From Cryobacterium sp. GrIS_2_6 (GTDB taxonomy: Bacteria; Actinomycetota; Actinomycetes; Actinomycetales; Microbacteriaceae), in NCBI RefSeq assembly GCF_035984545.1, contig NZ_JAXCHP010000001.1, positions 1,178,001-1,242,000 of the forward strand: a DNA stretch of 64,000 nucleotides, in the 5' to 3' direction. The position numbers and the translations under genes are program-made. Shown here piece by piece: positions 9,065 to 19,021 of the stretch; the first letter of the stretch is position 1, and each line of letters opens with the position of its first letter. The notes below the pieces were generated by a model. The model ran no database searches. It had not been told where the DNA came from and saw nothing but the letters and a program-made list of their open reading frames with translations.

Positions 9065-9903
9065 CCGCAACGACGAAGACCGGCACACCGATGACGCCCA
9101 ACCGCACCAGCAGGGTCGAAGCCACGATCGCCCGGCGCAAGTCAGAGGGCGGCGGCGCCCTGATCGGCTACCTTCCCGTCGGTTTTCCCACCCTCGCTGA
9201 GAGTATCGAGGCCGCCGTCGCCCTCGCGAAGAACGGCGTCGACATCATCGAGCTCGGGTTGCCGTACTCCGACCCCGTGATGGACGGCCCTGTGATCCAG
9301 GCCGCCACCCAGCAGGCCCTCGCCAACGGTTTCCGGCTCCGCCACGGAATCGAAGCCGTCGCGGCGATCACCGCACGCGTCGACGCTCCGGTCCTCGTGA
9401 TGACCTACTGGAACCCGATCCTGCAGTACGGGGTCGACCGCTTCGCCGACGACCTGCTCGCCGCGGGCGGCGCAGGCCTGATCACCCCCGACCTGATCCC
9501 CGACGATGCAGCGGACTGGTTCGCAGCGAGCGACCGCACCGGCCTCGACCGGGTCTTCCTCGCCGCGCCCTCGTCGTCAGACGAACGGCTCGCCCACGCG
9601 GTCGAGGTCAGCCGTGGTTTCGTTTACGCCGTCTCCACCATGGGCATCACCGGGGCGCGTTCCGACGTCGACTCCGCAGCCCGCGTCCTGGTCGACCGGC
9701 TGCGCCTCGCCGGTGCGACGAGCGCGTGCGTGGGCCTCGGAATCTCGACCCCGGAGCAGGTGCGCGAGATCCTCGGCTACGCGGACGGCGCCATCGTCGG
9801 TTCCGCGCTGGTCAAGGCGCTGTCCGACGGGGGAGTTCCGGCCCTCGGGGACCTCGCCGCCCGGCTTGCAGCCGGGGCGACCGGGATCCGCGTCGCCGTT
9901 TAG
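9061..9903 (+). CDS. trpA: Tryptophan synthase alpha chain
   Basis: Cleaves indole-3-glycerol phosphate to indole and glyceraldehyde 3-phosphate inside the alpha2beta2 complex with TrpB. The 280-residue barrel includes [32 protein letters not shown] (catalytic Glu and Asp region), [34 protein letters not shown] and [11 protein letters not shown]. The start at 9061 (overlapping trpB by 4 nt) adds about ten residues beyond an in-frame ATG at 9091. The 4-nt overlap favours 9061, but 9091 is possible. It is the last trp gene; lgt begins 56 nt downstream. Confidence 0.97.
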   Translation: MTATTKTGTPMTPNRTSRVEATIARRKSEGGGALIGYLPVGFPTLAESIEAAVALAKNGVDIIELGLPYSDPVMDGPVIQAATQQALANGFRLRHGIEAVAAITARVDAPVLVMTYWNPILQYGVDRFADDLLAAGGAGLITPDLIPDDAADWFAASDRTGLDRVFLAAPSSSDERLAHAVEVSRGFVYAVSTMGITGARSDVDSAARVLVDRLRLAGATSACVGLGISTPEQVREILGYADGAIVGSALVKALSDGGVPALGDLAARLAAGATGIRVAV

Positions 9904-9959
9904 GGTAAGTTGACCGAGGCGAGCTTCCACGCTTCCCCGCTACGAAAGGTAATACCCAG

Positions 9960-10943
9960 GTGTCTTTTCTGCTGAGCATTCCGAGCCCCGGCCCCGAGTG
10001 GAGCTATTTCGACCTCGGCATGTTCCGGGTCCACGCGTACGCGTTGTGCATCCTGGCCGGCATCATTGCGGCGACGGTCATGACGAGCAGGCGCCTCAGC
10101 AATCGCGGCGCCGAGCCGGGCGTCGTGCTCGACATCATCCTCTGGGCCGTCCCGCTCGGCATCGTCGGCGCCCGGGCGTATCACGTGCTCACTCACCCAG
10201 CCGACTACTTCTTCGCCGGTGCGAACCCCTGGGAGGTCTTCGCGATCTGGAACGGCGGAAACGCCATCTTCGGAGCGCTCATCGGAGGTGCCGTCGGCGC
10301 GTACATCGGCTGCCGGATCTCCGGCGTGAAATTCTGGTCCTTCGCGGATGCCCTCGCTCCCGGAATGCTCATCGCCCAGGCGATGGGACGCCTCGGCAAC
10401 TGGTTCAACACCGAACTGTTCGGCCTGCCGACCACCCTGCCCTGGGGACTCGAGGTGCCGTCGACCAACGCGGCTTTCCCCGTCGGGCTCCCGGCCGGCA
10501 CCCTGTTCCACCCGACCTTCCTCTACGAGATGATCTGGAACACGATCGGTGTGATCCTGATCCTCCTCATCGAGCGCCGGATCACGCTCCGCTGGGGACG
10601 CGCCTTCGGCGTCTACCTGGTCTGGTATGGCCTCGGCCGCACGTTCTTCGAATCGATCCGCATCGACCCGAGCGAGATCTTCTTCGGCATCCGCACCAAC
10701 GTCTGGGCCGCGATCATCGCAGTGGTCCTCGGCATCATCCTCATCGTGGTGCAGGGCCGCAGGCACCCCGGACTCGAAGTCAGCGTCTATCGCCAGGGTC
10801 GGGAGTGGAAGCGCCCCATCCCTGAGGTAGAATCTGAAGAGTTTGATACGGATTTCGAGGACCACGGTGATGAGGCCGTCGAACCCGCCGCATCGGGCGA
10901 CGTTGCAGCCACAAGCACCAGCAACCCGCGCCTCCAGGCCTGA
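9960..10943 (+). CDS. lgt: Prolipoprotein diacylglyceryl transferase
   Basis: Transfers diacylglycerol from phosphatidylglycerol to the lipobox cysteine of prolipoproteins; polytopic inner-membrane enzyme. It has 327 residues with about seven hydrophobic segments. Recognised segments: the early histidine in [23 protein letters not shown], the signature [25 protein letters not shown] and [13 protein letters not shown]. The last 70 or so residues are a hydrophilic, acidic tail not needed for catalysis. GTG at 9960 follows a weak SD (AAAGG). A client lipoprotein is predicted in this same window at 25578-26117. Confidence 0.95.
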   Translation: MSFLLSIPSPGPEWSYFDLGMFRVHAYALCILAGIIAATVMTSRRLSNRGAEPGVVLDIILWAVPLGIVGARAYHVLTHPADYFFAGANPWEVFAIWNGGNAIFGALIGGAVGAYIGCRISGVKFWSFADALAPGMLIAQAMGRLGNWFNTELFGLPTTLPWGLEVPSTNAAFPVGLPAGTLFHPTFLYEMIWNTIGVILILLIERRITLRWGRAFGVYLVWYGLGRTFFESIRIDPSEIFFGIRTNVWAAIIAVVLGIILIVVQGRRHPGLEVSVYRQGREWKRPIPEVESEEFDTDFEDHGDEAVEPAASGDVAATSTSNPRLQA

Positions 10944-11068
10944 GACCGTACACGCGGCTCCCGCCTCCCTCCCGGCACGACGGGTCGGCGCGCAACTGTA
11001 CGCAGATGATCTCCACCCCCGCGGGCCAGCGTCGTCCCCACTTGCCAGCTATCTCTGAGGACGGTCCC

Positions 11069-14000
11069 ATGCCGCAGTCACCCCTCTTTTCCCGCTTCAG
11101 CACCGTTCCCCAGCCCCAGGGGCTGTACAACCCTGCCGACGAACGGGACGCCTGCGGGCTCGCCATGGTCGCGACACTGCGCGGAACCGCCGGGCACGAC
11201 ATCATCACGATCGCCCTCGACGCCCTCCGGAACCTCGAACACCGGGGCGCGGTCGGATCCGACGCCGGAACCGGCGACGGCGCCGGCATCATCACCCAGA
11301 TCCCGCACGACTTCCTGAGCCAGGTCGTCGAATTCGAGCTTCCCGCCGCCGGGCGGTATGCCGTCGGCAACGTGTTCCTCCCGACAGACCCGACCGAACG
11401 CAGCGCCGTCAAGCGCCAGATCGGCCGGATCGCCCAGGAGGAGTGCCTCGAGATCCTCGGCTGGCGCGAAGTGCCCGTGCGCCCCGACGAGGTCGGAAAC
11501 CTGGCCAGGGCGGCCATGCCCGCGATTCAGCAGCTCTTCGTCCAGAGTTCACGCACGGAGGACGACGGTGAACGCGTCGCGGATATCGCGCTCGACCGCC
11601 AGACCGTCCGGCTGCGGAAGCGCGCGGAGCGGGAACTCGAGACGTACTTCGCGTCGCTCTCCTGCCGCACCCTGGTCTACAAGGGCATGGTGACGACCCT
11701 CCAGCTCGAACCCTTCTACCCGGACCTCTCCGATCCGCGCTTCGTCTCGAAGCTCGCCCTTGTGCACTCCCGGTACTCGACGAACACCTTCCCGTCCTGG
11801 CCGCTCGCGCAGCCGTTCCGGATGATCGCGCACAACGGCGAGATCAACACCGTGCAGGGCAACCGCAACTGGATGCGCGCGCGCCAGTCCCAGCTCGAAT
11901 CCTCCCTGCTCGGAGACCTCGCCCCGCTGCTGCCGATCGTCACCCCTGGCGGCAGCGACTCCGCGTCCTTCGACGAGGTCGTCGAGCTCCTGAGCCTCTC
12001 CGGCCGCTCCCTGCCGCACGCCGTCATGATGATGGTGCCGGAGGCCTGGGAGAACCAGACCGCGCTCGACGAGGAACGACGCGCGTTCTACGAATACCAC
12101 TCGATGCTGATGGAGCCGTGGGACGGTCCTGCGGCGATCGTCTTCACCGACGGTTCCCTCGTCGGCGCCACGCTCGACCGCAACGGGCTCCGCCCCGGCC
12201 GGTACCTGATCACCGACGACGGCCTCGTCGTGCTCGCGAGCGAGATCGGCGTGCTCGACATCGACCCCGCCCGAGTGGTCCGCAAGGGCCGGCTTCGCCC
12301 CGGCAAGATGTTCCTCGTCGACACCGTCGCGGGCCGGCTGATCGAGGACGACGAGATCAAGGCCGAACTCGCCGCGATGGAACCGTGGGGGGACTGGCTC
12401 GACTCCGGGCGGATCAACCTCAAGGACCTCCCCGAGCGCGAGCACATCGTGCACCCGCCGGCATCCGTCGTGCGCCGCCAGCGCACCTTCGGCTACACCG
12501 AAGAAGAAGTGCGCATCCTGCTCGCCCCGATGGCCCGCACCGGCGGGGAACCCCTCGGCGCCATGGGCAGCGACACGCCGATCGCCGTTCTGAGCGACCG
12601 GCCTCGGCTCATCTTCGACTACTTCACCCAGCAGTTCGCCCAGGTGACCAACCCGCCCCTCGACTCGATCCGGGAGGAGGTCGTGACCTCCCTCAAGCTC
12701 GGACTCGGGCCGGAGCGGAACCTCCTGTCCGTCGGGCCGGAGCACGCGCGCCAGGTCGTCCTGGACTTCCCGGTCATCGACAACGACGAACTCGCCAAGA
12801 TCCAGCACATCGACCCCGCCCCCGGCAGCCGGACGACCTCCACCATCCGCGGACTGTACCGTTTCGACGATGGCCCGGACGCCCTCGCCAACCGCATCGA
12901 CGCGATGTGCCTCCAAGTCGACGAGGCCATCGAGGCCGGAGCGCGTTTCATCGTGCTCTCCGACCGTGATTCCAACAAGGACCTCGCGCCGATCCCGTCG
13001 CTCCTGATGATCGCCGCCGTGCACCACCACCTGATCCGCACGGAAAACCGGATGAAGGTCGGCATCGTCGTCGAGGCCGGTGACGTGCGCGAGGTACACC
13101 ACGTCGCGCTCCTGATCGGCTACGGAGCCTCAGCGGTCAACCCGTACCTCGCGATGGAGACCTGCGAGGACCTGGTTCGCAGCGGGTACATCACGAACGT
13201 CTCACCCGAGAAGGCCGTGCGCAACGTCATCAAGGCCCTGGGCAAGGGCGTGCTCAAGATCATGTCCAAGATGGGCATCTCGACGGTGTCGTCCTATGCG
13301 GGAGCCCAGACCTTCGAGGCCGTCGGCCTGAGCCAGGCCTTCGTCGCCCAGTACTTCACCGGCACGACGAGCAAGCTCGGCGGCATCGGCATCGATGTCA
13401 TCGCCGCGGAAAACGAAGCACGGCACGCCTCCGCCTACCCGGAAGATGCAGCGGTCACGGCGCACGAACGCCTCAGCACCGGCGGCGAGTACCAGTGGCG
13501 CCGCGACGGCTCCCCGCACCTGTTCAACCCGGAGACGATCTTCCGGCTCCAGCACGCGACCAGGACCGGCCGTTACGACATCTTCCGCGAGTACACCAAA
13601 CTCGTCGACGACCAGGCCGAGAGCCTCATGACGCTCCGCGGCATGTTCACCTTCGACACGCACAAGCGGCACCCCGTGCCCCTCGACGAGGTCGAATCGG
13701 TCGCGTCGATCGTCACGCGCTTCGCAACCGGTGCGATGAGCTACGGCTCGATCTCCCCGGAGGCCCACGAAACCCTTGCGATCGCCATGAACCGGATCGG
13801 CGGCAAGTCGAACACCGGGGAGGGCGGCGAGGACCTCGACCGGCTGATCGACCCGCAGCGCCGCAGCGCCGTCAAGCAGGTCGCCTCCGGGCGGTTCGGC
13901 GTGACGAGCATGTACCTGTCCCACGCCGACGACATCCAGATCAAACTCGCCCAGGGAGCAAAGCCCGGTGAGGGCGGTCAGCTGCCGCCGACCAAGGTGT

Positions 14001-15646
14001 ACCCCTGGATCGCGCGCACCCGGCACGCCACGGCGGGCGTCGGCCTGATCTCACCGCCGCCGCACCACGACATCTACTCGATCGAAGACCTCAAGCAGCT
14101 CATCTTCGACCTCAAACGGGCGAACCCGGATGCTCGCATCCACACGAAGCTCGTCAGCCAGTCCGGCATCGGAGCGGTCGCTGCCGGCGTCGCCAAGGCG
14201 CTGTCGGACGTGATCCTGGTCTCCGGCCATGACGGCGGCACCGGGGCGAGCCCGCTCAACTCGCTCAAGCACGCGGGGACGCCCTGGGAACTCGGACTCG
14301 CGGAAACCCAGCAGACCCTGATGCTCAATGGCCTGCGTGACCGCGTCGTCCTGCAGGTCGACGGCCAGCTCAAGACCGGCAGGGACGTCATCATTGGCGC
14401 GCTGCTCGGAGCGGAGGAGTTCGGCTTCGCGACCGCACCCCTGATCGTCGAGGGCTGCGTCATGATGCGGGTCTGTCACCTCGACACCTGCCCTGTCGGC
14501 GTCGCCACCCAGAACCCCGAACTGCGCAAGCGCTTCACGGGCAAGGCAGACCATGTCGTTAACTTCTTCGAGTTCATCGCCCAGGAGGTGCGCGAGTACC
14601 TCGCGGAGCTCGGCTTCCGCAGCCTCCGGGAGGCCGTAGGCCACCACGAGATCCTCGACGTCGATGGCGCGCTCGAACACTGGAAGGCAGCGGGCCTCGA
14701 CCTCGCGCCGATCCTCGACGGACCTGACTTCCCGGATTCCGAGCCGAGACAGTTCGGTCGACCCCAGGAACACGAACTCGACAAGCACTTCGACAACGAG
14801 CTCATCAGGCGCGCGGGAAGCGTGCTCGAGCACGGCGGCCGGGTCGAGATCGCCCTGCCGATCCGCAACACCGAACGGGCCGTCGGCACGATGCTCGGCC
14901 ACGAGGTGACGATCCGGCACGGCGAGAACGGCCTTCCGGCCGGCTCGATCGACGTGACGCTGACCGGTTCGGCCGGACAGTCTTTCGGGGCCTTCCTGCC
15001 AGGCGGGATCACCCTCAGGCTGGAAGGCGACTCGAACGACTACGTCGGAAAGGGTCTCTCCGGCGGTCAGATCGTGGTTCGCCCCGACCGCTTGAGCATC
15101 TTCTCCGCCGAGGAGAACGTCATTGCCGGCAACGTGATCGGCTACGGCGCCACCCAGGGCACCATGTTCATCTGCGGCATCGTCGGTGAACGGTTCCTGG
15201 TACGCAACTCCGGAGCGACCGCGGTCGTCGAAGGCGTCGGGGACCACGCCCTCGAATACATGACGGGCGGGCTCGCCCTGATCCTCGGCCAGACCGGGCG
15301 CAATCTCGGTGCGGGCATGAGCGGCGGCACCGCATACGTGTACGGACTCCGCACGGAGGACGTCAACAGCCAAGCGCTCGAGTCAGGGGAGCTCACGCTC
15401 CTCCCGCTCGGAAGCGCCGACAGGGAGATCGTCAGCGATCTCCTCGAGCAACACCGGGACCAGACGGATTCCGTGCTCGCCGCGGCTCTCCTGTCGGATC
15501 TCGAAACAACCATGTCCACATTCGTCAAGGTGCTGCCGCGGGACTACGCCGCGGTCCTGGCGACCAGGCAGAGCGCCGTCGCCGAGGGTCTCGACCCCGA
15601 CGGCGACGTCGTCTGGAACCGCATCCTGGAGGTTACCAATGGCTGA
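11069..15646 (+). CDS. gltB: Glutamate synthase large subunit
   Basis: Alpha subunit of NADPH-dependent GOGAT: glutamine plus 2-oxoglutarate to two glutamate. It has 1525 residues. The N-terminal class II amidotransferase domain has its nucleophile at Cys29 ([10 protein letters not shown]) after a short propeptide to be cleaved. The FMN/2-oxoglutarate synthase domain includes [12 protein letters not shown] and [11 protein letters not shown] 3Fe-4S cluster motif follows (CHLDTCPVG, preceded by a further Cys in GCVMMRVC), and the C-terminal beta-helix is rich in Gly ([21 protein letters not shown]). The ATG at 11069 is preferred over 11006 because of the GAGG site upstream and the short propeptide. 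It overlaps gltD by 8 nt. Confidence 0.96.
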   Translation: MPQSPLFSRFSTVPQPQGLYNPADERDACGLAMVATLRGTAGHDIITIALDALRNLEHRGAVGSDAGTGDGAGIITQIPHDFLSQVVEFELPAAGRYAVGNVFLPTDPTERSAVKRQIGRIAQEECLEILGWREVPVRPDEVGNLARAAMPAIQQLFVQSSRTEDDGERVADIALDRQTVRLRKRAERELETYFASLSCRTLVYKGMVTTLQLEPFYPDLSDPRFVSKLALVHSRYSTNTFPSWPLAQPFRMIAHNGEINTVQGNRNWMRARQSQLESSLLGDLAPLLPIVTPGGSDSASFDEVVELLSLSGRSLPHAVMMMVPEAWENQTALDEERRAFYEYHSMLMEPWDGPAAIVFTDGSLVGATLDRNGLRPGRYLITDDGLVVLASEIGVLDIDPARVVRKGRLRPGKMFLVDTVAGRLIEDDEIKAELAAMEPWGDWLDSGRINLKDLPEREHIVHPPASVVRRQRTFGYTEEEVRILLAPMARTGGEPLGAMGSDTPIAVLSDRPRLIFDYFTQQFAQVTNPPLDSIREEVVTSLKLGLGPERNLLSVGPEHARQVVLDFPVIDNDELAKIQHIDPAPGSRTTSTIRGLYRFDDGPDALANRIDAMCLQVDEAIEAGARFIVLSDRDSNKDLAPIPSLLMIAAVHHHLIRTENRMKVGIVVEAGDVREVHHVALLIGYGASAVNPYLAMETCEDLVRSGYITNVSPEKAVRNVIKALGKGVLKIMSKMGISTVSSYAGAQTFEAVGLSQAFVAQYFTGTTSKLGGIGIDVIAAENEARHASAYPEDAAVTAHERLSTGGEYQWRRDGSPHLFNPETIFRLQHATRTGRYDIFREYTKLVDDQAESLMTLRGMFTFDTHKRHPVPLDEVESVASIVTRFATGAMSYGSISPEAHETLAIAMNRIGGKSNTGEGGEDLDRLIDPQRRSAVKQVASGRFGVTSMYLSHADDIQIKLAQGAKPGEGGQLPPTKVYPWIARTRHATAGVGLISPPPHHDIYSIEDLKQLIFDLKRANPDARIHTKLVSQSGIGAVAAGVAKALSDVILVSGHDGGTGASPLNSLKHAGTPWELGLAETQQTLMLNGLRDRVVLQVDGQLKTGRDVIIGALLGAEEFGFATAPLIVEGCVMMRVCHLDTCPVGVATQNPELRKRFTGKADHVVNFFEFIAQEVREYLAELGFRSLREAVGHHEILDVDGALEHWKAAGLDLAPILDGPDFPDSEPRQFGRPQEHELDKHFDNELIRRAGSVLEHGGRVEIALPIRNTERAVGTMLGHEVTIRHGENGLPAGSIDVTLTGSAGQSFGAFLPGGITLRLEGDSNDYVGKGLSGGQIVVRPDRLSIFSAEENVIAGNVIGYGATQGTMFICGIVGERFLVRNSGATAVVEGVGDHALEYMTGGLALILGQTGRNLGAGMSGGTAYVYGLRTEDVNSQALESGELTLLPLGSADREIVSDLLEQHRDQTDSVLAAALLSDLETTMSTFVKVLPRDYAAVLATRQSAVAEGLDPDGDVVWNRILEVTNG

Positions 15647-17096
15647 TCCGAAGGGATTCCTCACGACGAAGGCGCGCGAACTGCCGCCGCGTCGCCCGGT
15701 GTCCGTGCGGCTGATGGACTGGAAAGAGGTCTACGAACAGGGAGACGCCGCCGTTCTCAAACGGCAGGCCGGCCGTTGCATGGACTGCGGTGTTCCCTTC
15801 TGCCACCAGGGCTGCCCGCTCGGCAACCTGATCCCCGAGTGGAACGATCTCACCTGGCGGGAGGAAGGCAGGCAGGCCATCGAGCGCCTGCACTCCACGA
15901 ACAACTTCCCTGAGTTCACCGGACGACTCTGCCCCGCCCCGTGCGAGTCGGCGTGCGTCCTCGCGATCAGCCAGCCTGCCGTGACGATCAAGCAGGTCGA
16001 GGTCTCGATCATCGACCAGGCCTTCTCCAACGGTTGGGTGCAGCCGCAGCCGCCGGGGCGCCTGACCGGTAAGACGGTTGCCGTCGTCGGATCAGGGCCC
16101 GCGGGTCTCGCCGCGGCCCAGCAGCTCACCCGTGCAGGTCACACGGTCGCCGTGTTCGAACGCGACGACAGGATCGGCGGCCTGCTCCGCTACGGCATCC
16201 CGGACTTCAAGATGGAGAAGAAGCACCTCGACCTGCGCCTTGCGCAGATGACGGCGGAGGGAACCCGGTTCCGCGCCGGCGTGAACATCGGCGTCGACAT
16301 CACCTGGGACGACCTCCGTGCCCGGTACGACGCCGTGGTCGTCGCGACCGGTGCGCTCGTACCCCGCGACCTGCCCATCCCTGGCCGTGACCTCCCCGGT
16401 GTGCACTTCGCGATGGAATACCTCGTGCAGCAGAACCGCACGGGCGCAGGGGACACGGTCGACAGCCAGATCACCGCGGAGGGCAAGCATGTCGTCGTCC
16501 TCGGTGGTGGTGACACCGGCGCCGACTGCATCGGCACTTCGCACCGCCAGCTCGCGGCATCCGTCACGAACCTCGCGATCGGCAGGCAGCCCGGCACAGA
16601 ACGGCCCGAACACCAGCCGTGGCCGATGTCCGCGACCCTGTTCGAGGTTTCGAGCGCCCACGAAGAGGGCGGCACCCGCGAATACCTCGCCTCGACGATC
16701 GAGTTCCTCTCCAACGAGGCCGGCGAGGTTCGCGCCATCCGCGTCGCGGAAACCGAGTACCTCGATGGCCGGCGCGTGCCCAAGGCCGGTACGGAACGTG
16801 AAATCCCCGCGGACCTCGTACTCCTCGCACTCGGATTCACCGGCCCGGAATCGGCGGAGCTCACCAGCCAGCTGCACGTGCCGCTCGATGGGCGGAGTAA
16901 TGTCGTTCGAGACGGTAACTACCAAACCAGCCATGAGGGCGTGTTCGTCGCCGGCGATGCCGGTCGCGGACAGTCCCTCATCGTCTGGGCGATCGCTGAA
17001 GGTCGTGCTGCTGCAGCCGCCGTCGATCGATTCCTCGAAGGTGAGACACAACTACCTGCTCCGGTCAAACCGACCGACCATGCCTTCGCCATCTAA
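15639..17096 (+). CDS. gltD: Glutamate synthase small subunit
   Basis: Beta subunit of glutamate synthase: oxidises NADPH and feeds electrons through FAD and 4Fe-4S clusters to GltB. It has 485 residues. The N-terminal cysteine-rich region holds the cluster ligands ([17 protein letters not shown] and [14 protein letters not shown]). An FAD Rossmann fold [13 protein letters not shown] and an NADPH fold [12 protein letters not shown] follow, with a final FAD-contact segment [18 protein letters not shown]. The ATG at 15639 sits behind GGAGG and inside the gltB 3' end. The gap to pyk is 106 nt, with no obvious hairpin terminator. Confidence 0.97.
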   Translation: MADPKGFLTTKARELPPRRPVSVRLMDWKEVYEQGDAAVLKRQAGRCMDCGVPFCHQGCPLGNLIPEWNDLTWREEGRQAIERLHSTNNFPEFTGRLCPAPCESACVLAISQPAVTIKQVEVSIIDQAFSNGWVQPQPPGRLTGKTVAVVGSGPAGLAAAQQLTRAGHTVAVFERDDRIGGLLRYGIPDFKMEKKHLDLRLAQMTAEGTRFRAGVNIGVDITWDDLRARYDAVVVATGALVPRDLPIPGRDLPGVHFAMEYLVQQNRTGAGDTVDSQITAEGKHVVVLGGGDTGADCIGTSHRQLAASVTNLAIGRQPGTERPEHQPWPMSATLFEVSSAHEEGGTREYLASTIEFLSNEAGEVRAIRVAETEYLDGRRVPKAGTEREIPADLVLLALGFTGPESAELTSQLHVPLDGRSNVVRDGNYQTSHEGVFVAGDAGRGQSLIVWAIAEGRAAAAAVDRFLEGETQLPAPVKPTDHAFAI

Positions 17097-17202
17097 CGGT
17101 CCCTGTGAAGTGAGCGATTAGCCGGAGGACGCCACCAAGCGGCCTCCAGAACCACAGATCAAGAATGCGCCTACCCGGCGCGGAAAACGGAGCACTTTCA
17201 GA

Positions 17203-18648
17203 ATGAGACGCGCCAAAATTGTCGCTACCCTCGGGCCGGCAGCCGCCAGTTACGATCAAATTCGAGCCCTGATCGATGCGGGTGTCGATGTCTGCCGGAT
17301 GAACCTGAGCCATGGTGACTACACCGTGCACGAGGCCGTCTACGCGAACATCCGCAAGGCAGCGAATGATTCCGGTCGTGCGGTCGCCGTCCTGGTCGAC
17401 CTGCAGGGCCCGAAGATCCGGCTCGGCAAATTCGAGGGCGGCCCTTATGAACTGGCCGTCGGCGACATCTTTAAGATCACAACGGACGATGTCCTCGGCA
17501 CGAGGGAACTATCCGGCACGACATACAAGGGCCTGCCCAACGACGTCAAGCCCGGCGACTTCCTCTTGATCGACGACGGCAAGGTCAAGGTCGAGGTCGT
17601 CGCGACAAATGGCATCGTCGTCACGACGCGCGTCGTCGTCGCAGGCCCGGTCTCGAACAACAAGGGCATCAACCTGCCCGGCGTTGCCGTTAACGTTCCC
17701 GCGCTGTCCGAGAAGGACGAAGCAGACCTGCGCTGGGGCCTCCGCCTCGGCACCGACCTGATCGCCCTCTCCTTCGTGCGCGACGCGGCCGACATCACCC
17801 GCGTGCACGAGATCATGGCTGAGGAGGGCCGCAAGGTCCCCGTCATCGCCAAGATCGAGAAGCCGCAGGCCGTGGAGCACCTCGAAGAGATCATCGACGC
17901 ATTCGACTCGATCATGGTCGCCCGTGGCGACCTCGGAGTCGAGCTTCCGCTCGAAGCCGTGCCGATCGTGCAGAAGCACGCCGTCGAGCTCGCTCGTCGG
18001 ATGGCCAAGCCGGTCATCGTCGCGACGCAGATGCTCGAATCGATGATTCACAGCCCGGTCCCGACGCGTGCAGAAACGTCCGACGTCGCGAACGCCGTTC
18101 TCGACGGCGCGGACGCGGTCATGCTCAGTGGCGAGACCAGCGTCGGCGAATACCCCGTCGTCACGGTTCAGACCATGGCGCGGATCGTCGCATCCACCGA
18201 AGACCACGGCCTGGAGCGCATTGCTCCGCTGACGAACAAGCCGCGCACCCAGGGCGGGGCGATCACCCTCGCCGCGATCGAGGTAGCCGAGTTCGTCGAC
18301 GCGAAGTACCTCTGCATCTTCACCGAATCCGGAGACTCCGCCCGCCGGATGTCCCGCCTGCGCTCGAAGATCCCGATGCTCGCCTTCACGCCTGAGCCCG
18401 GCATCCGGCGCCGCCTCGCGCTCACCTGGGGCGTGCAGACGTACCTCGTGGACCGGGTCACGCACACGGACGCCATGTTCGGCCAGGTCGACGACATCCT
18501 GCTCGGCCAGGGCCTGGCCCAGCTCGGTGACAAGGTCGTCGTCATCAGCGGTTCCCCTCCCGGAATCGCCGGCTCGACGAACGACATCCGGGTGCACCGC
18601 ATCGGCGACGCCCACAACGAGGTTGCTCCGGCATACGTCAAGCAGTAG
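17203..18648 (+). CDS. pyk: Pyruvate kinase
   Basis: Converts phosphoenolpyruvate and ADP to pyruvate and ATP. It has 481 residues. It opens with RRAKIVATLGPA, then VCRMNLSHG, LVDLQGPKIRLG, and the catalytic segment VIAKIEKPQAVEHL containing the active-site lysine. VARGDLGVELPLE and MLSGETSVGEYP follow. The C-terminal allosteric domain (from about residue 345) contains CIFTESGDSARRMS. The start ATG at 17203 fits the family N-terminus. It is a single-gene unit closed by a strong intrinsic terminator. Confidence 0.97.
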   Translation: MRRAKIVATLGPAAASYDQIRALIDAGVDVCRMNLSHGDYTVHEAVYANIRKAANDSGRAVAVLVDLQGPKIRLGKFEGGPYELAVGDIFKITTDDVLGTRELSGTTYKGLPNDVKPGDFLLIDDGKVKVEVVATNGIVVTTRVVVAGPVSNNKGINLPGVAVNVPALSEKDEADLRWGLRLGTDLIALSFVRDAADITRVHEIMAEEGRKVPVIAKIEKPQAVEHLEEIIDAFDSIMVARGDLGVELPLEAVPIVQKHAVELARRMAKPVIVATQMLESMIHSPVPTRAETSDVANAVLDGADAVMLSGETSVGEYPVVTVQTMARIVASTEDHGLERIAPLTNKPRTQGGAITLAAIEVAEFVDAKYLCIFTESGDSARRMSRLRSKIPMLAFTPEPGIRRRLALTWGVQTYLVDRVTHTDAMFGQVDDILLGQGLAQLGDKVVVISGSPPGIAGSTNDIRVHRIGDAHNEVAPAYVKQ

Positions 18649-18665
18649 TCCCGTTGGAAGGAAAG

Positions 18666-18698
18666 CCCCGTCGACCGTTTTGGTCGGCGGGGTTTTTT
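18666..18698 (+). terminator. Intrinsic terminator of pyk
   Basis: An 11-bp stem (18666-18676 with 18682-18692, one G-U pair), a 5-nt loop and six T residues. It begins 17 nt after the pyk stop. Confidence 0.92.
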
Positions 18699-18726
18699 GC
18701 GTTCGTCGGCGCCGTCGACCCGTGGG

Positions 18727-18870
18727 TCAGGCTTCCGTGCCCAGGAACGCGATGGCCGCGTCGCGGAATGCGCGGGAAGTCGGGGCGTCGAAGTGGTTGC
18801 GGCCGGGGATCTCGAAGAACGATCCGGCAGGCGTGGCCTCCGCGAGGGCCCGCGAAGCCTCGAGGATGCG
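18727..18870 (-). pseudogene. Remnant of the C-terminus of an alpha/beta-hydrolase
   Basis: On the minus strand the frame ending at 18727 reads ALAEATPAGSFFEIPGRNHF and then DAPTSRAFRDAAIAFLG. This looks like the last ~45 residues of an alpha/beta-hydrolase-fold enzyme, with the catalytic His in the RNHF segment and the closing amphipathic helix. Upstream (toward 18936) the frame becomes arginine-rich and unrelated, and no Ser-nucleophile elbow is present, so only a decayed 3' fragment remains. The 372-nt gap between pyk and metH holds only this relic, the pyk terminator and the metH -10 element. Confidence 0.5.
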
Positions 18871-19009
18871 AGTAGACCGCGCAGGCGACCTCGTCGAGCA
18901 GGCGTAGCGGTGGGCGGGCGCTGCTCGAGTGTTCATCGTCCACTCTTTGACCAGGCCGGCGACCGGGACGAGCGCTGCGGGGAGCGGCCAGGTCTCTGGC
19001 CCGGGCCGC

Positions 19010-19021
19010 TACTGTAGACGG
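19010..19021 (+). promoter_or_regulatory. metH -10 element (TACTGT), leaderless spacing
   Basis: TACTGT at 19010-19015 followed by six bases and the GTG at 19022. I looked for a cobalamin riboswitch upstream and saw none. Confidence 0.5.

Noticed and set aside
9901..9914. Promoter for lgt at the trpA stop (TAGGGT) with TTGACC
   Set aside because: The TTGACC lies downstream of the TAGGGT and no properly spaced pair could be made. lgt may simply be read through from the trp operon.
18700..19021. Cobalamin riboswitch before metH (and before the ECF operon)
   Set aside because: No conserved B12-box-like segment or matching fold could be recognised on either strand. A covariance-model search (Rfam cobalamin model) would decide.
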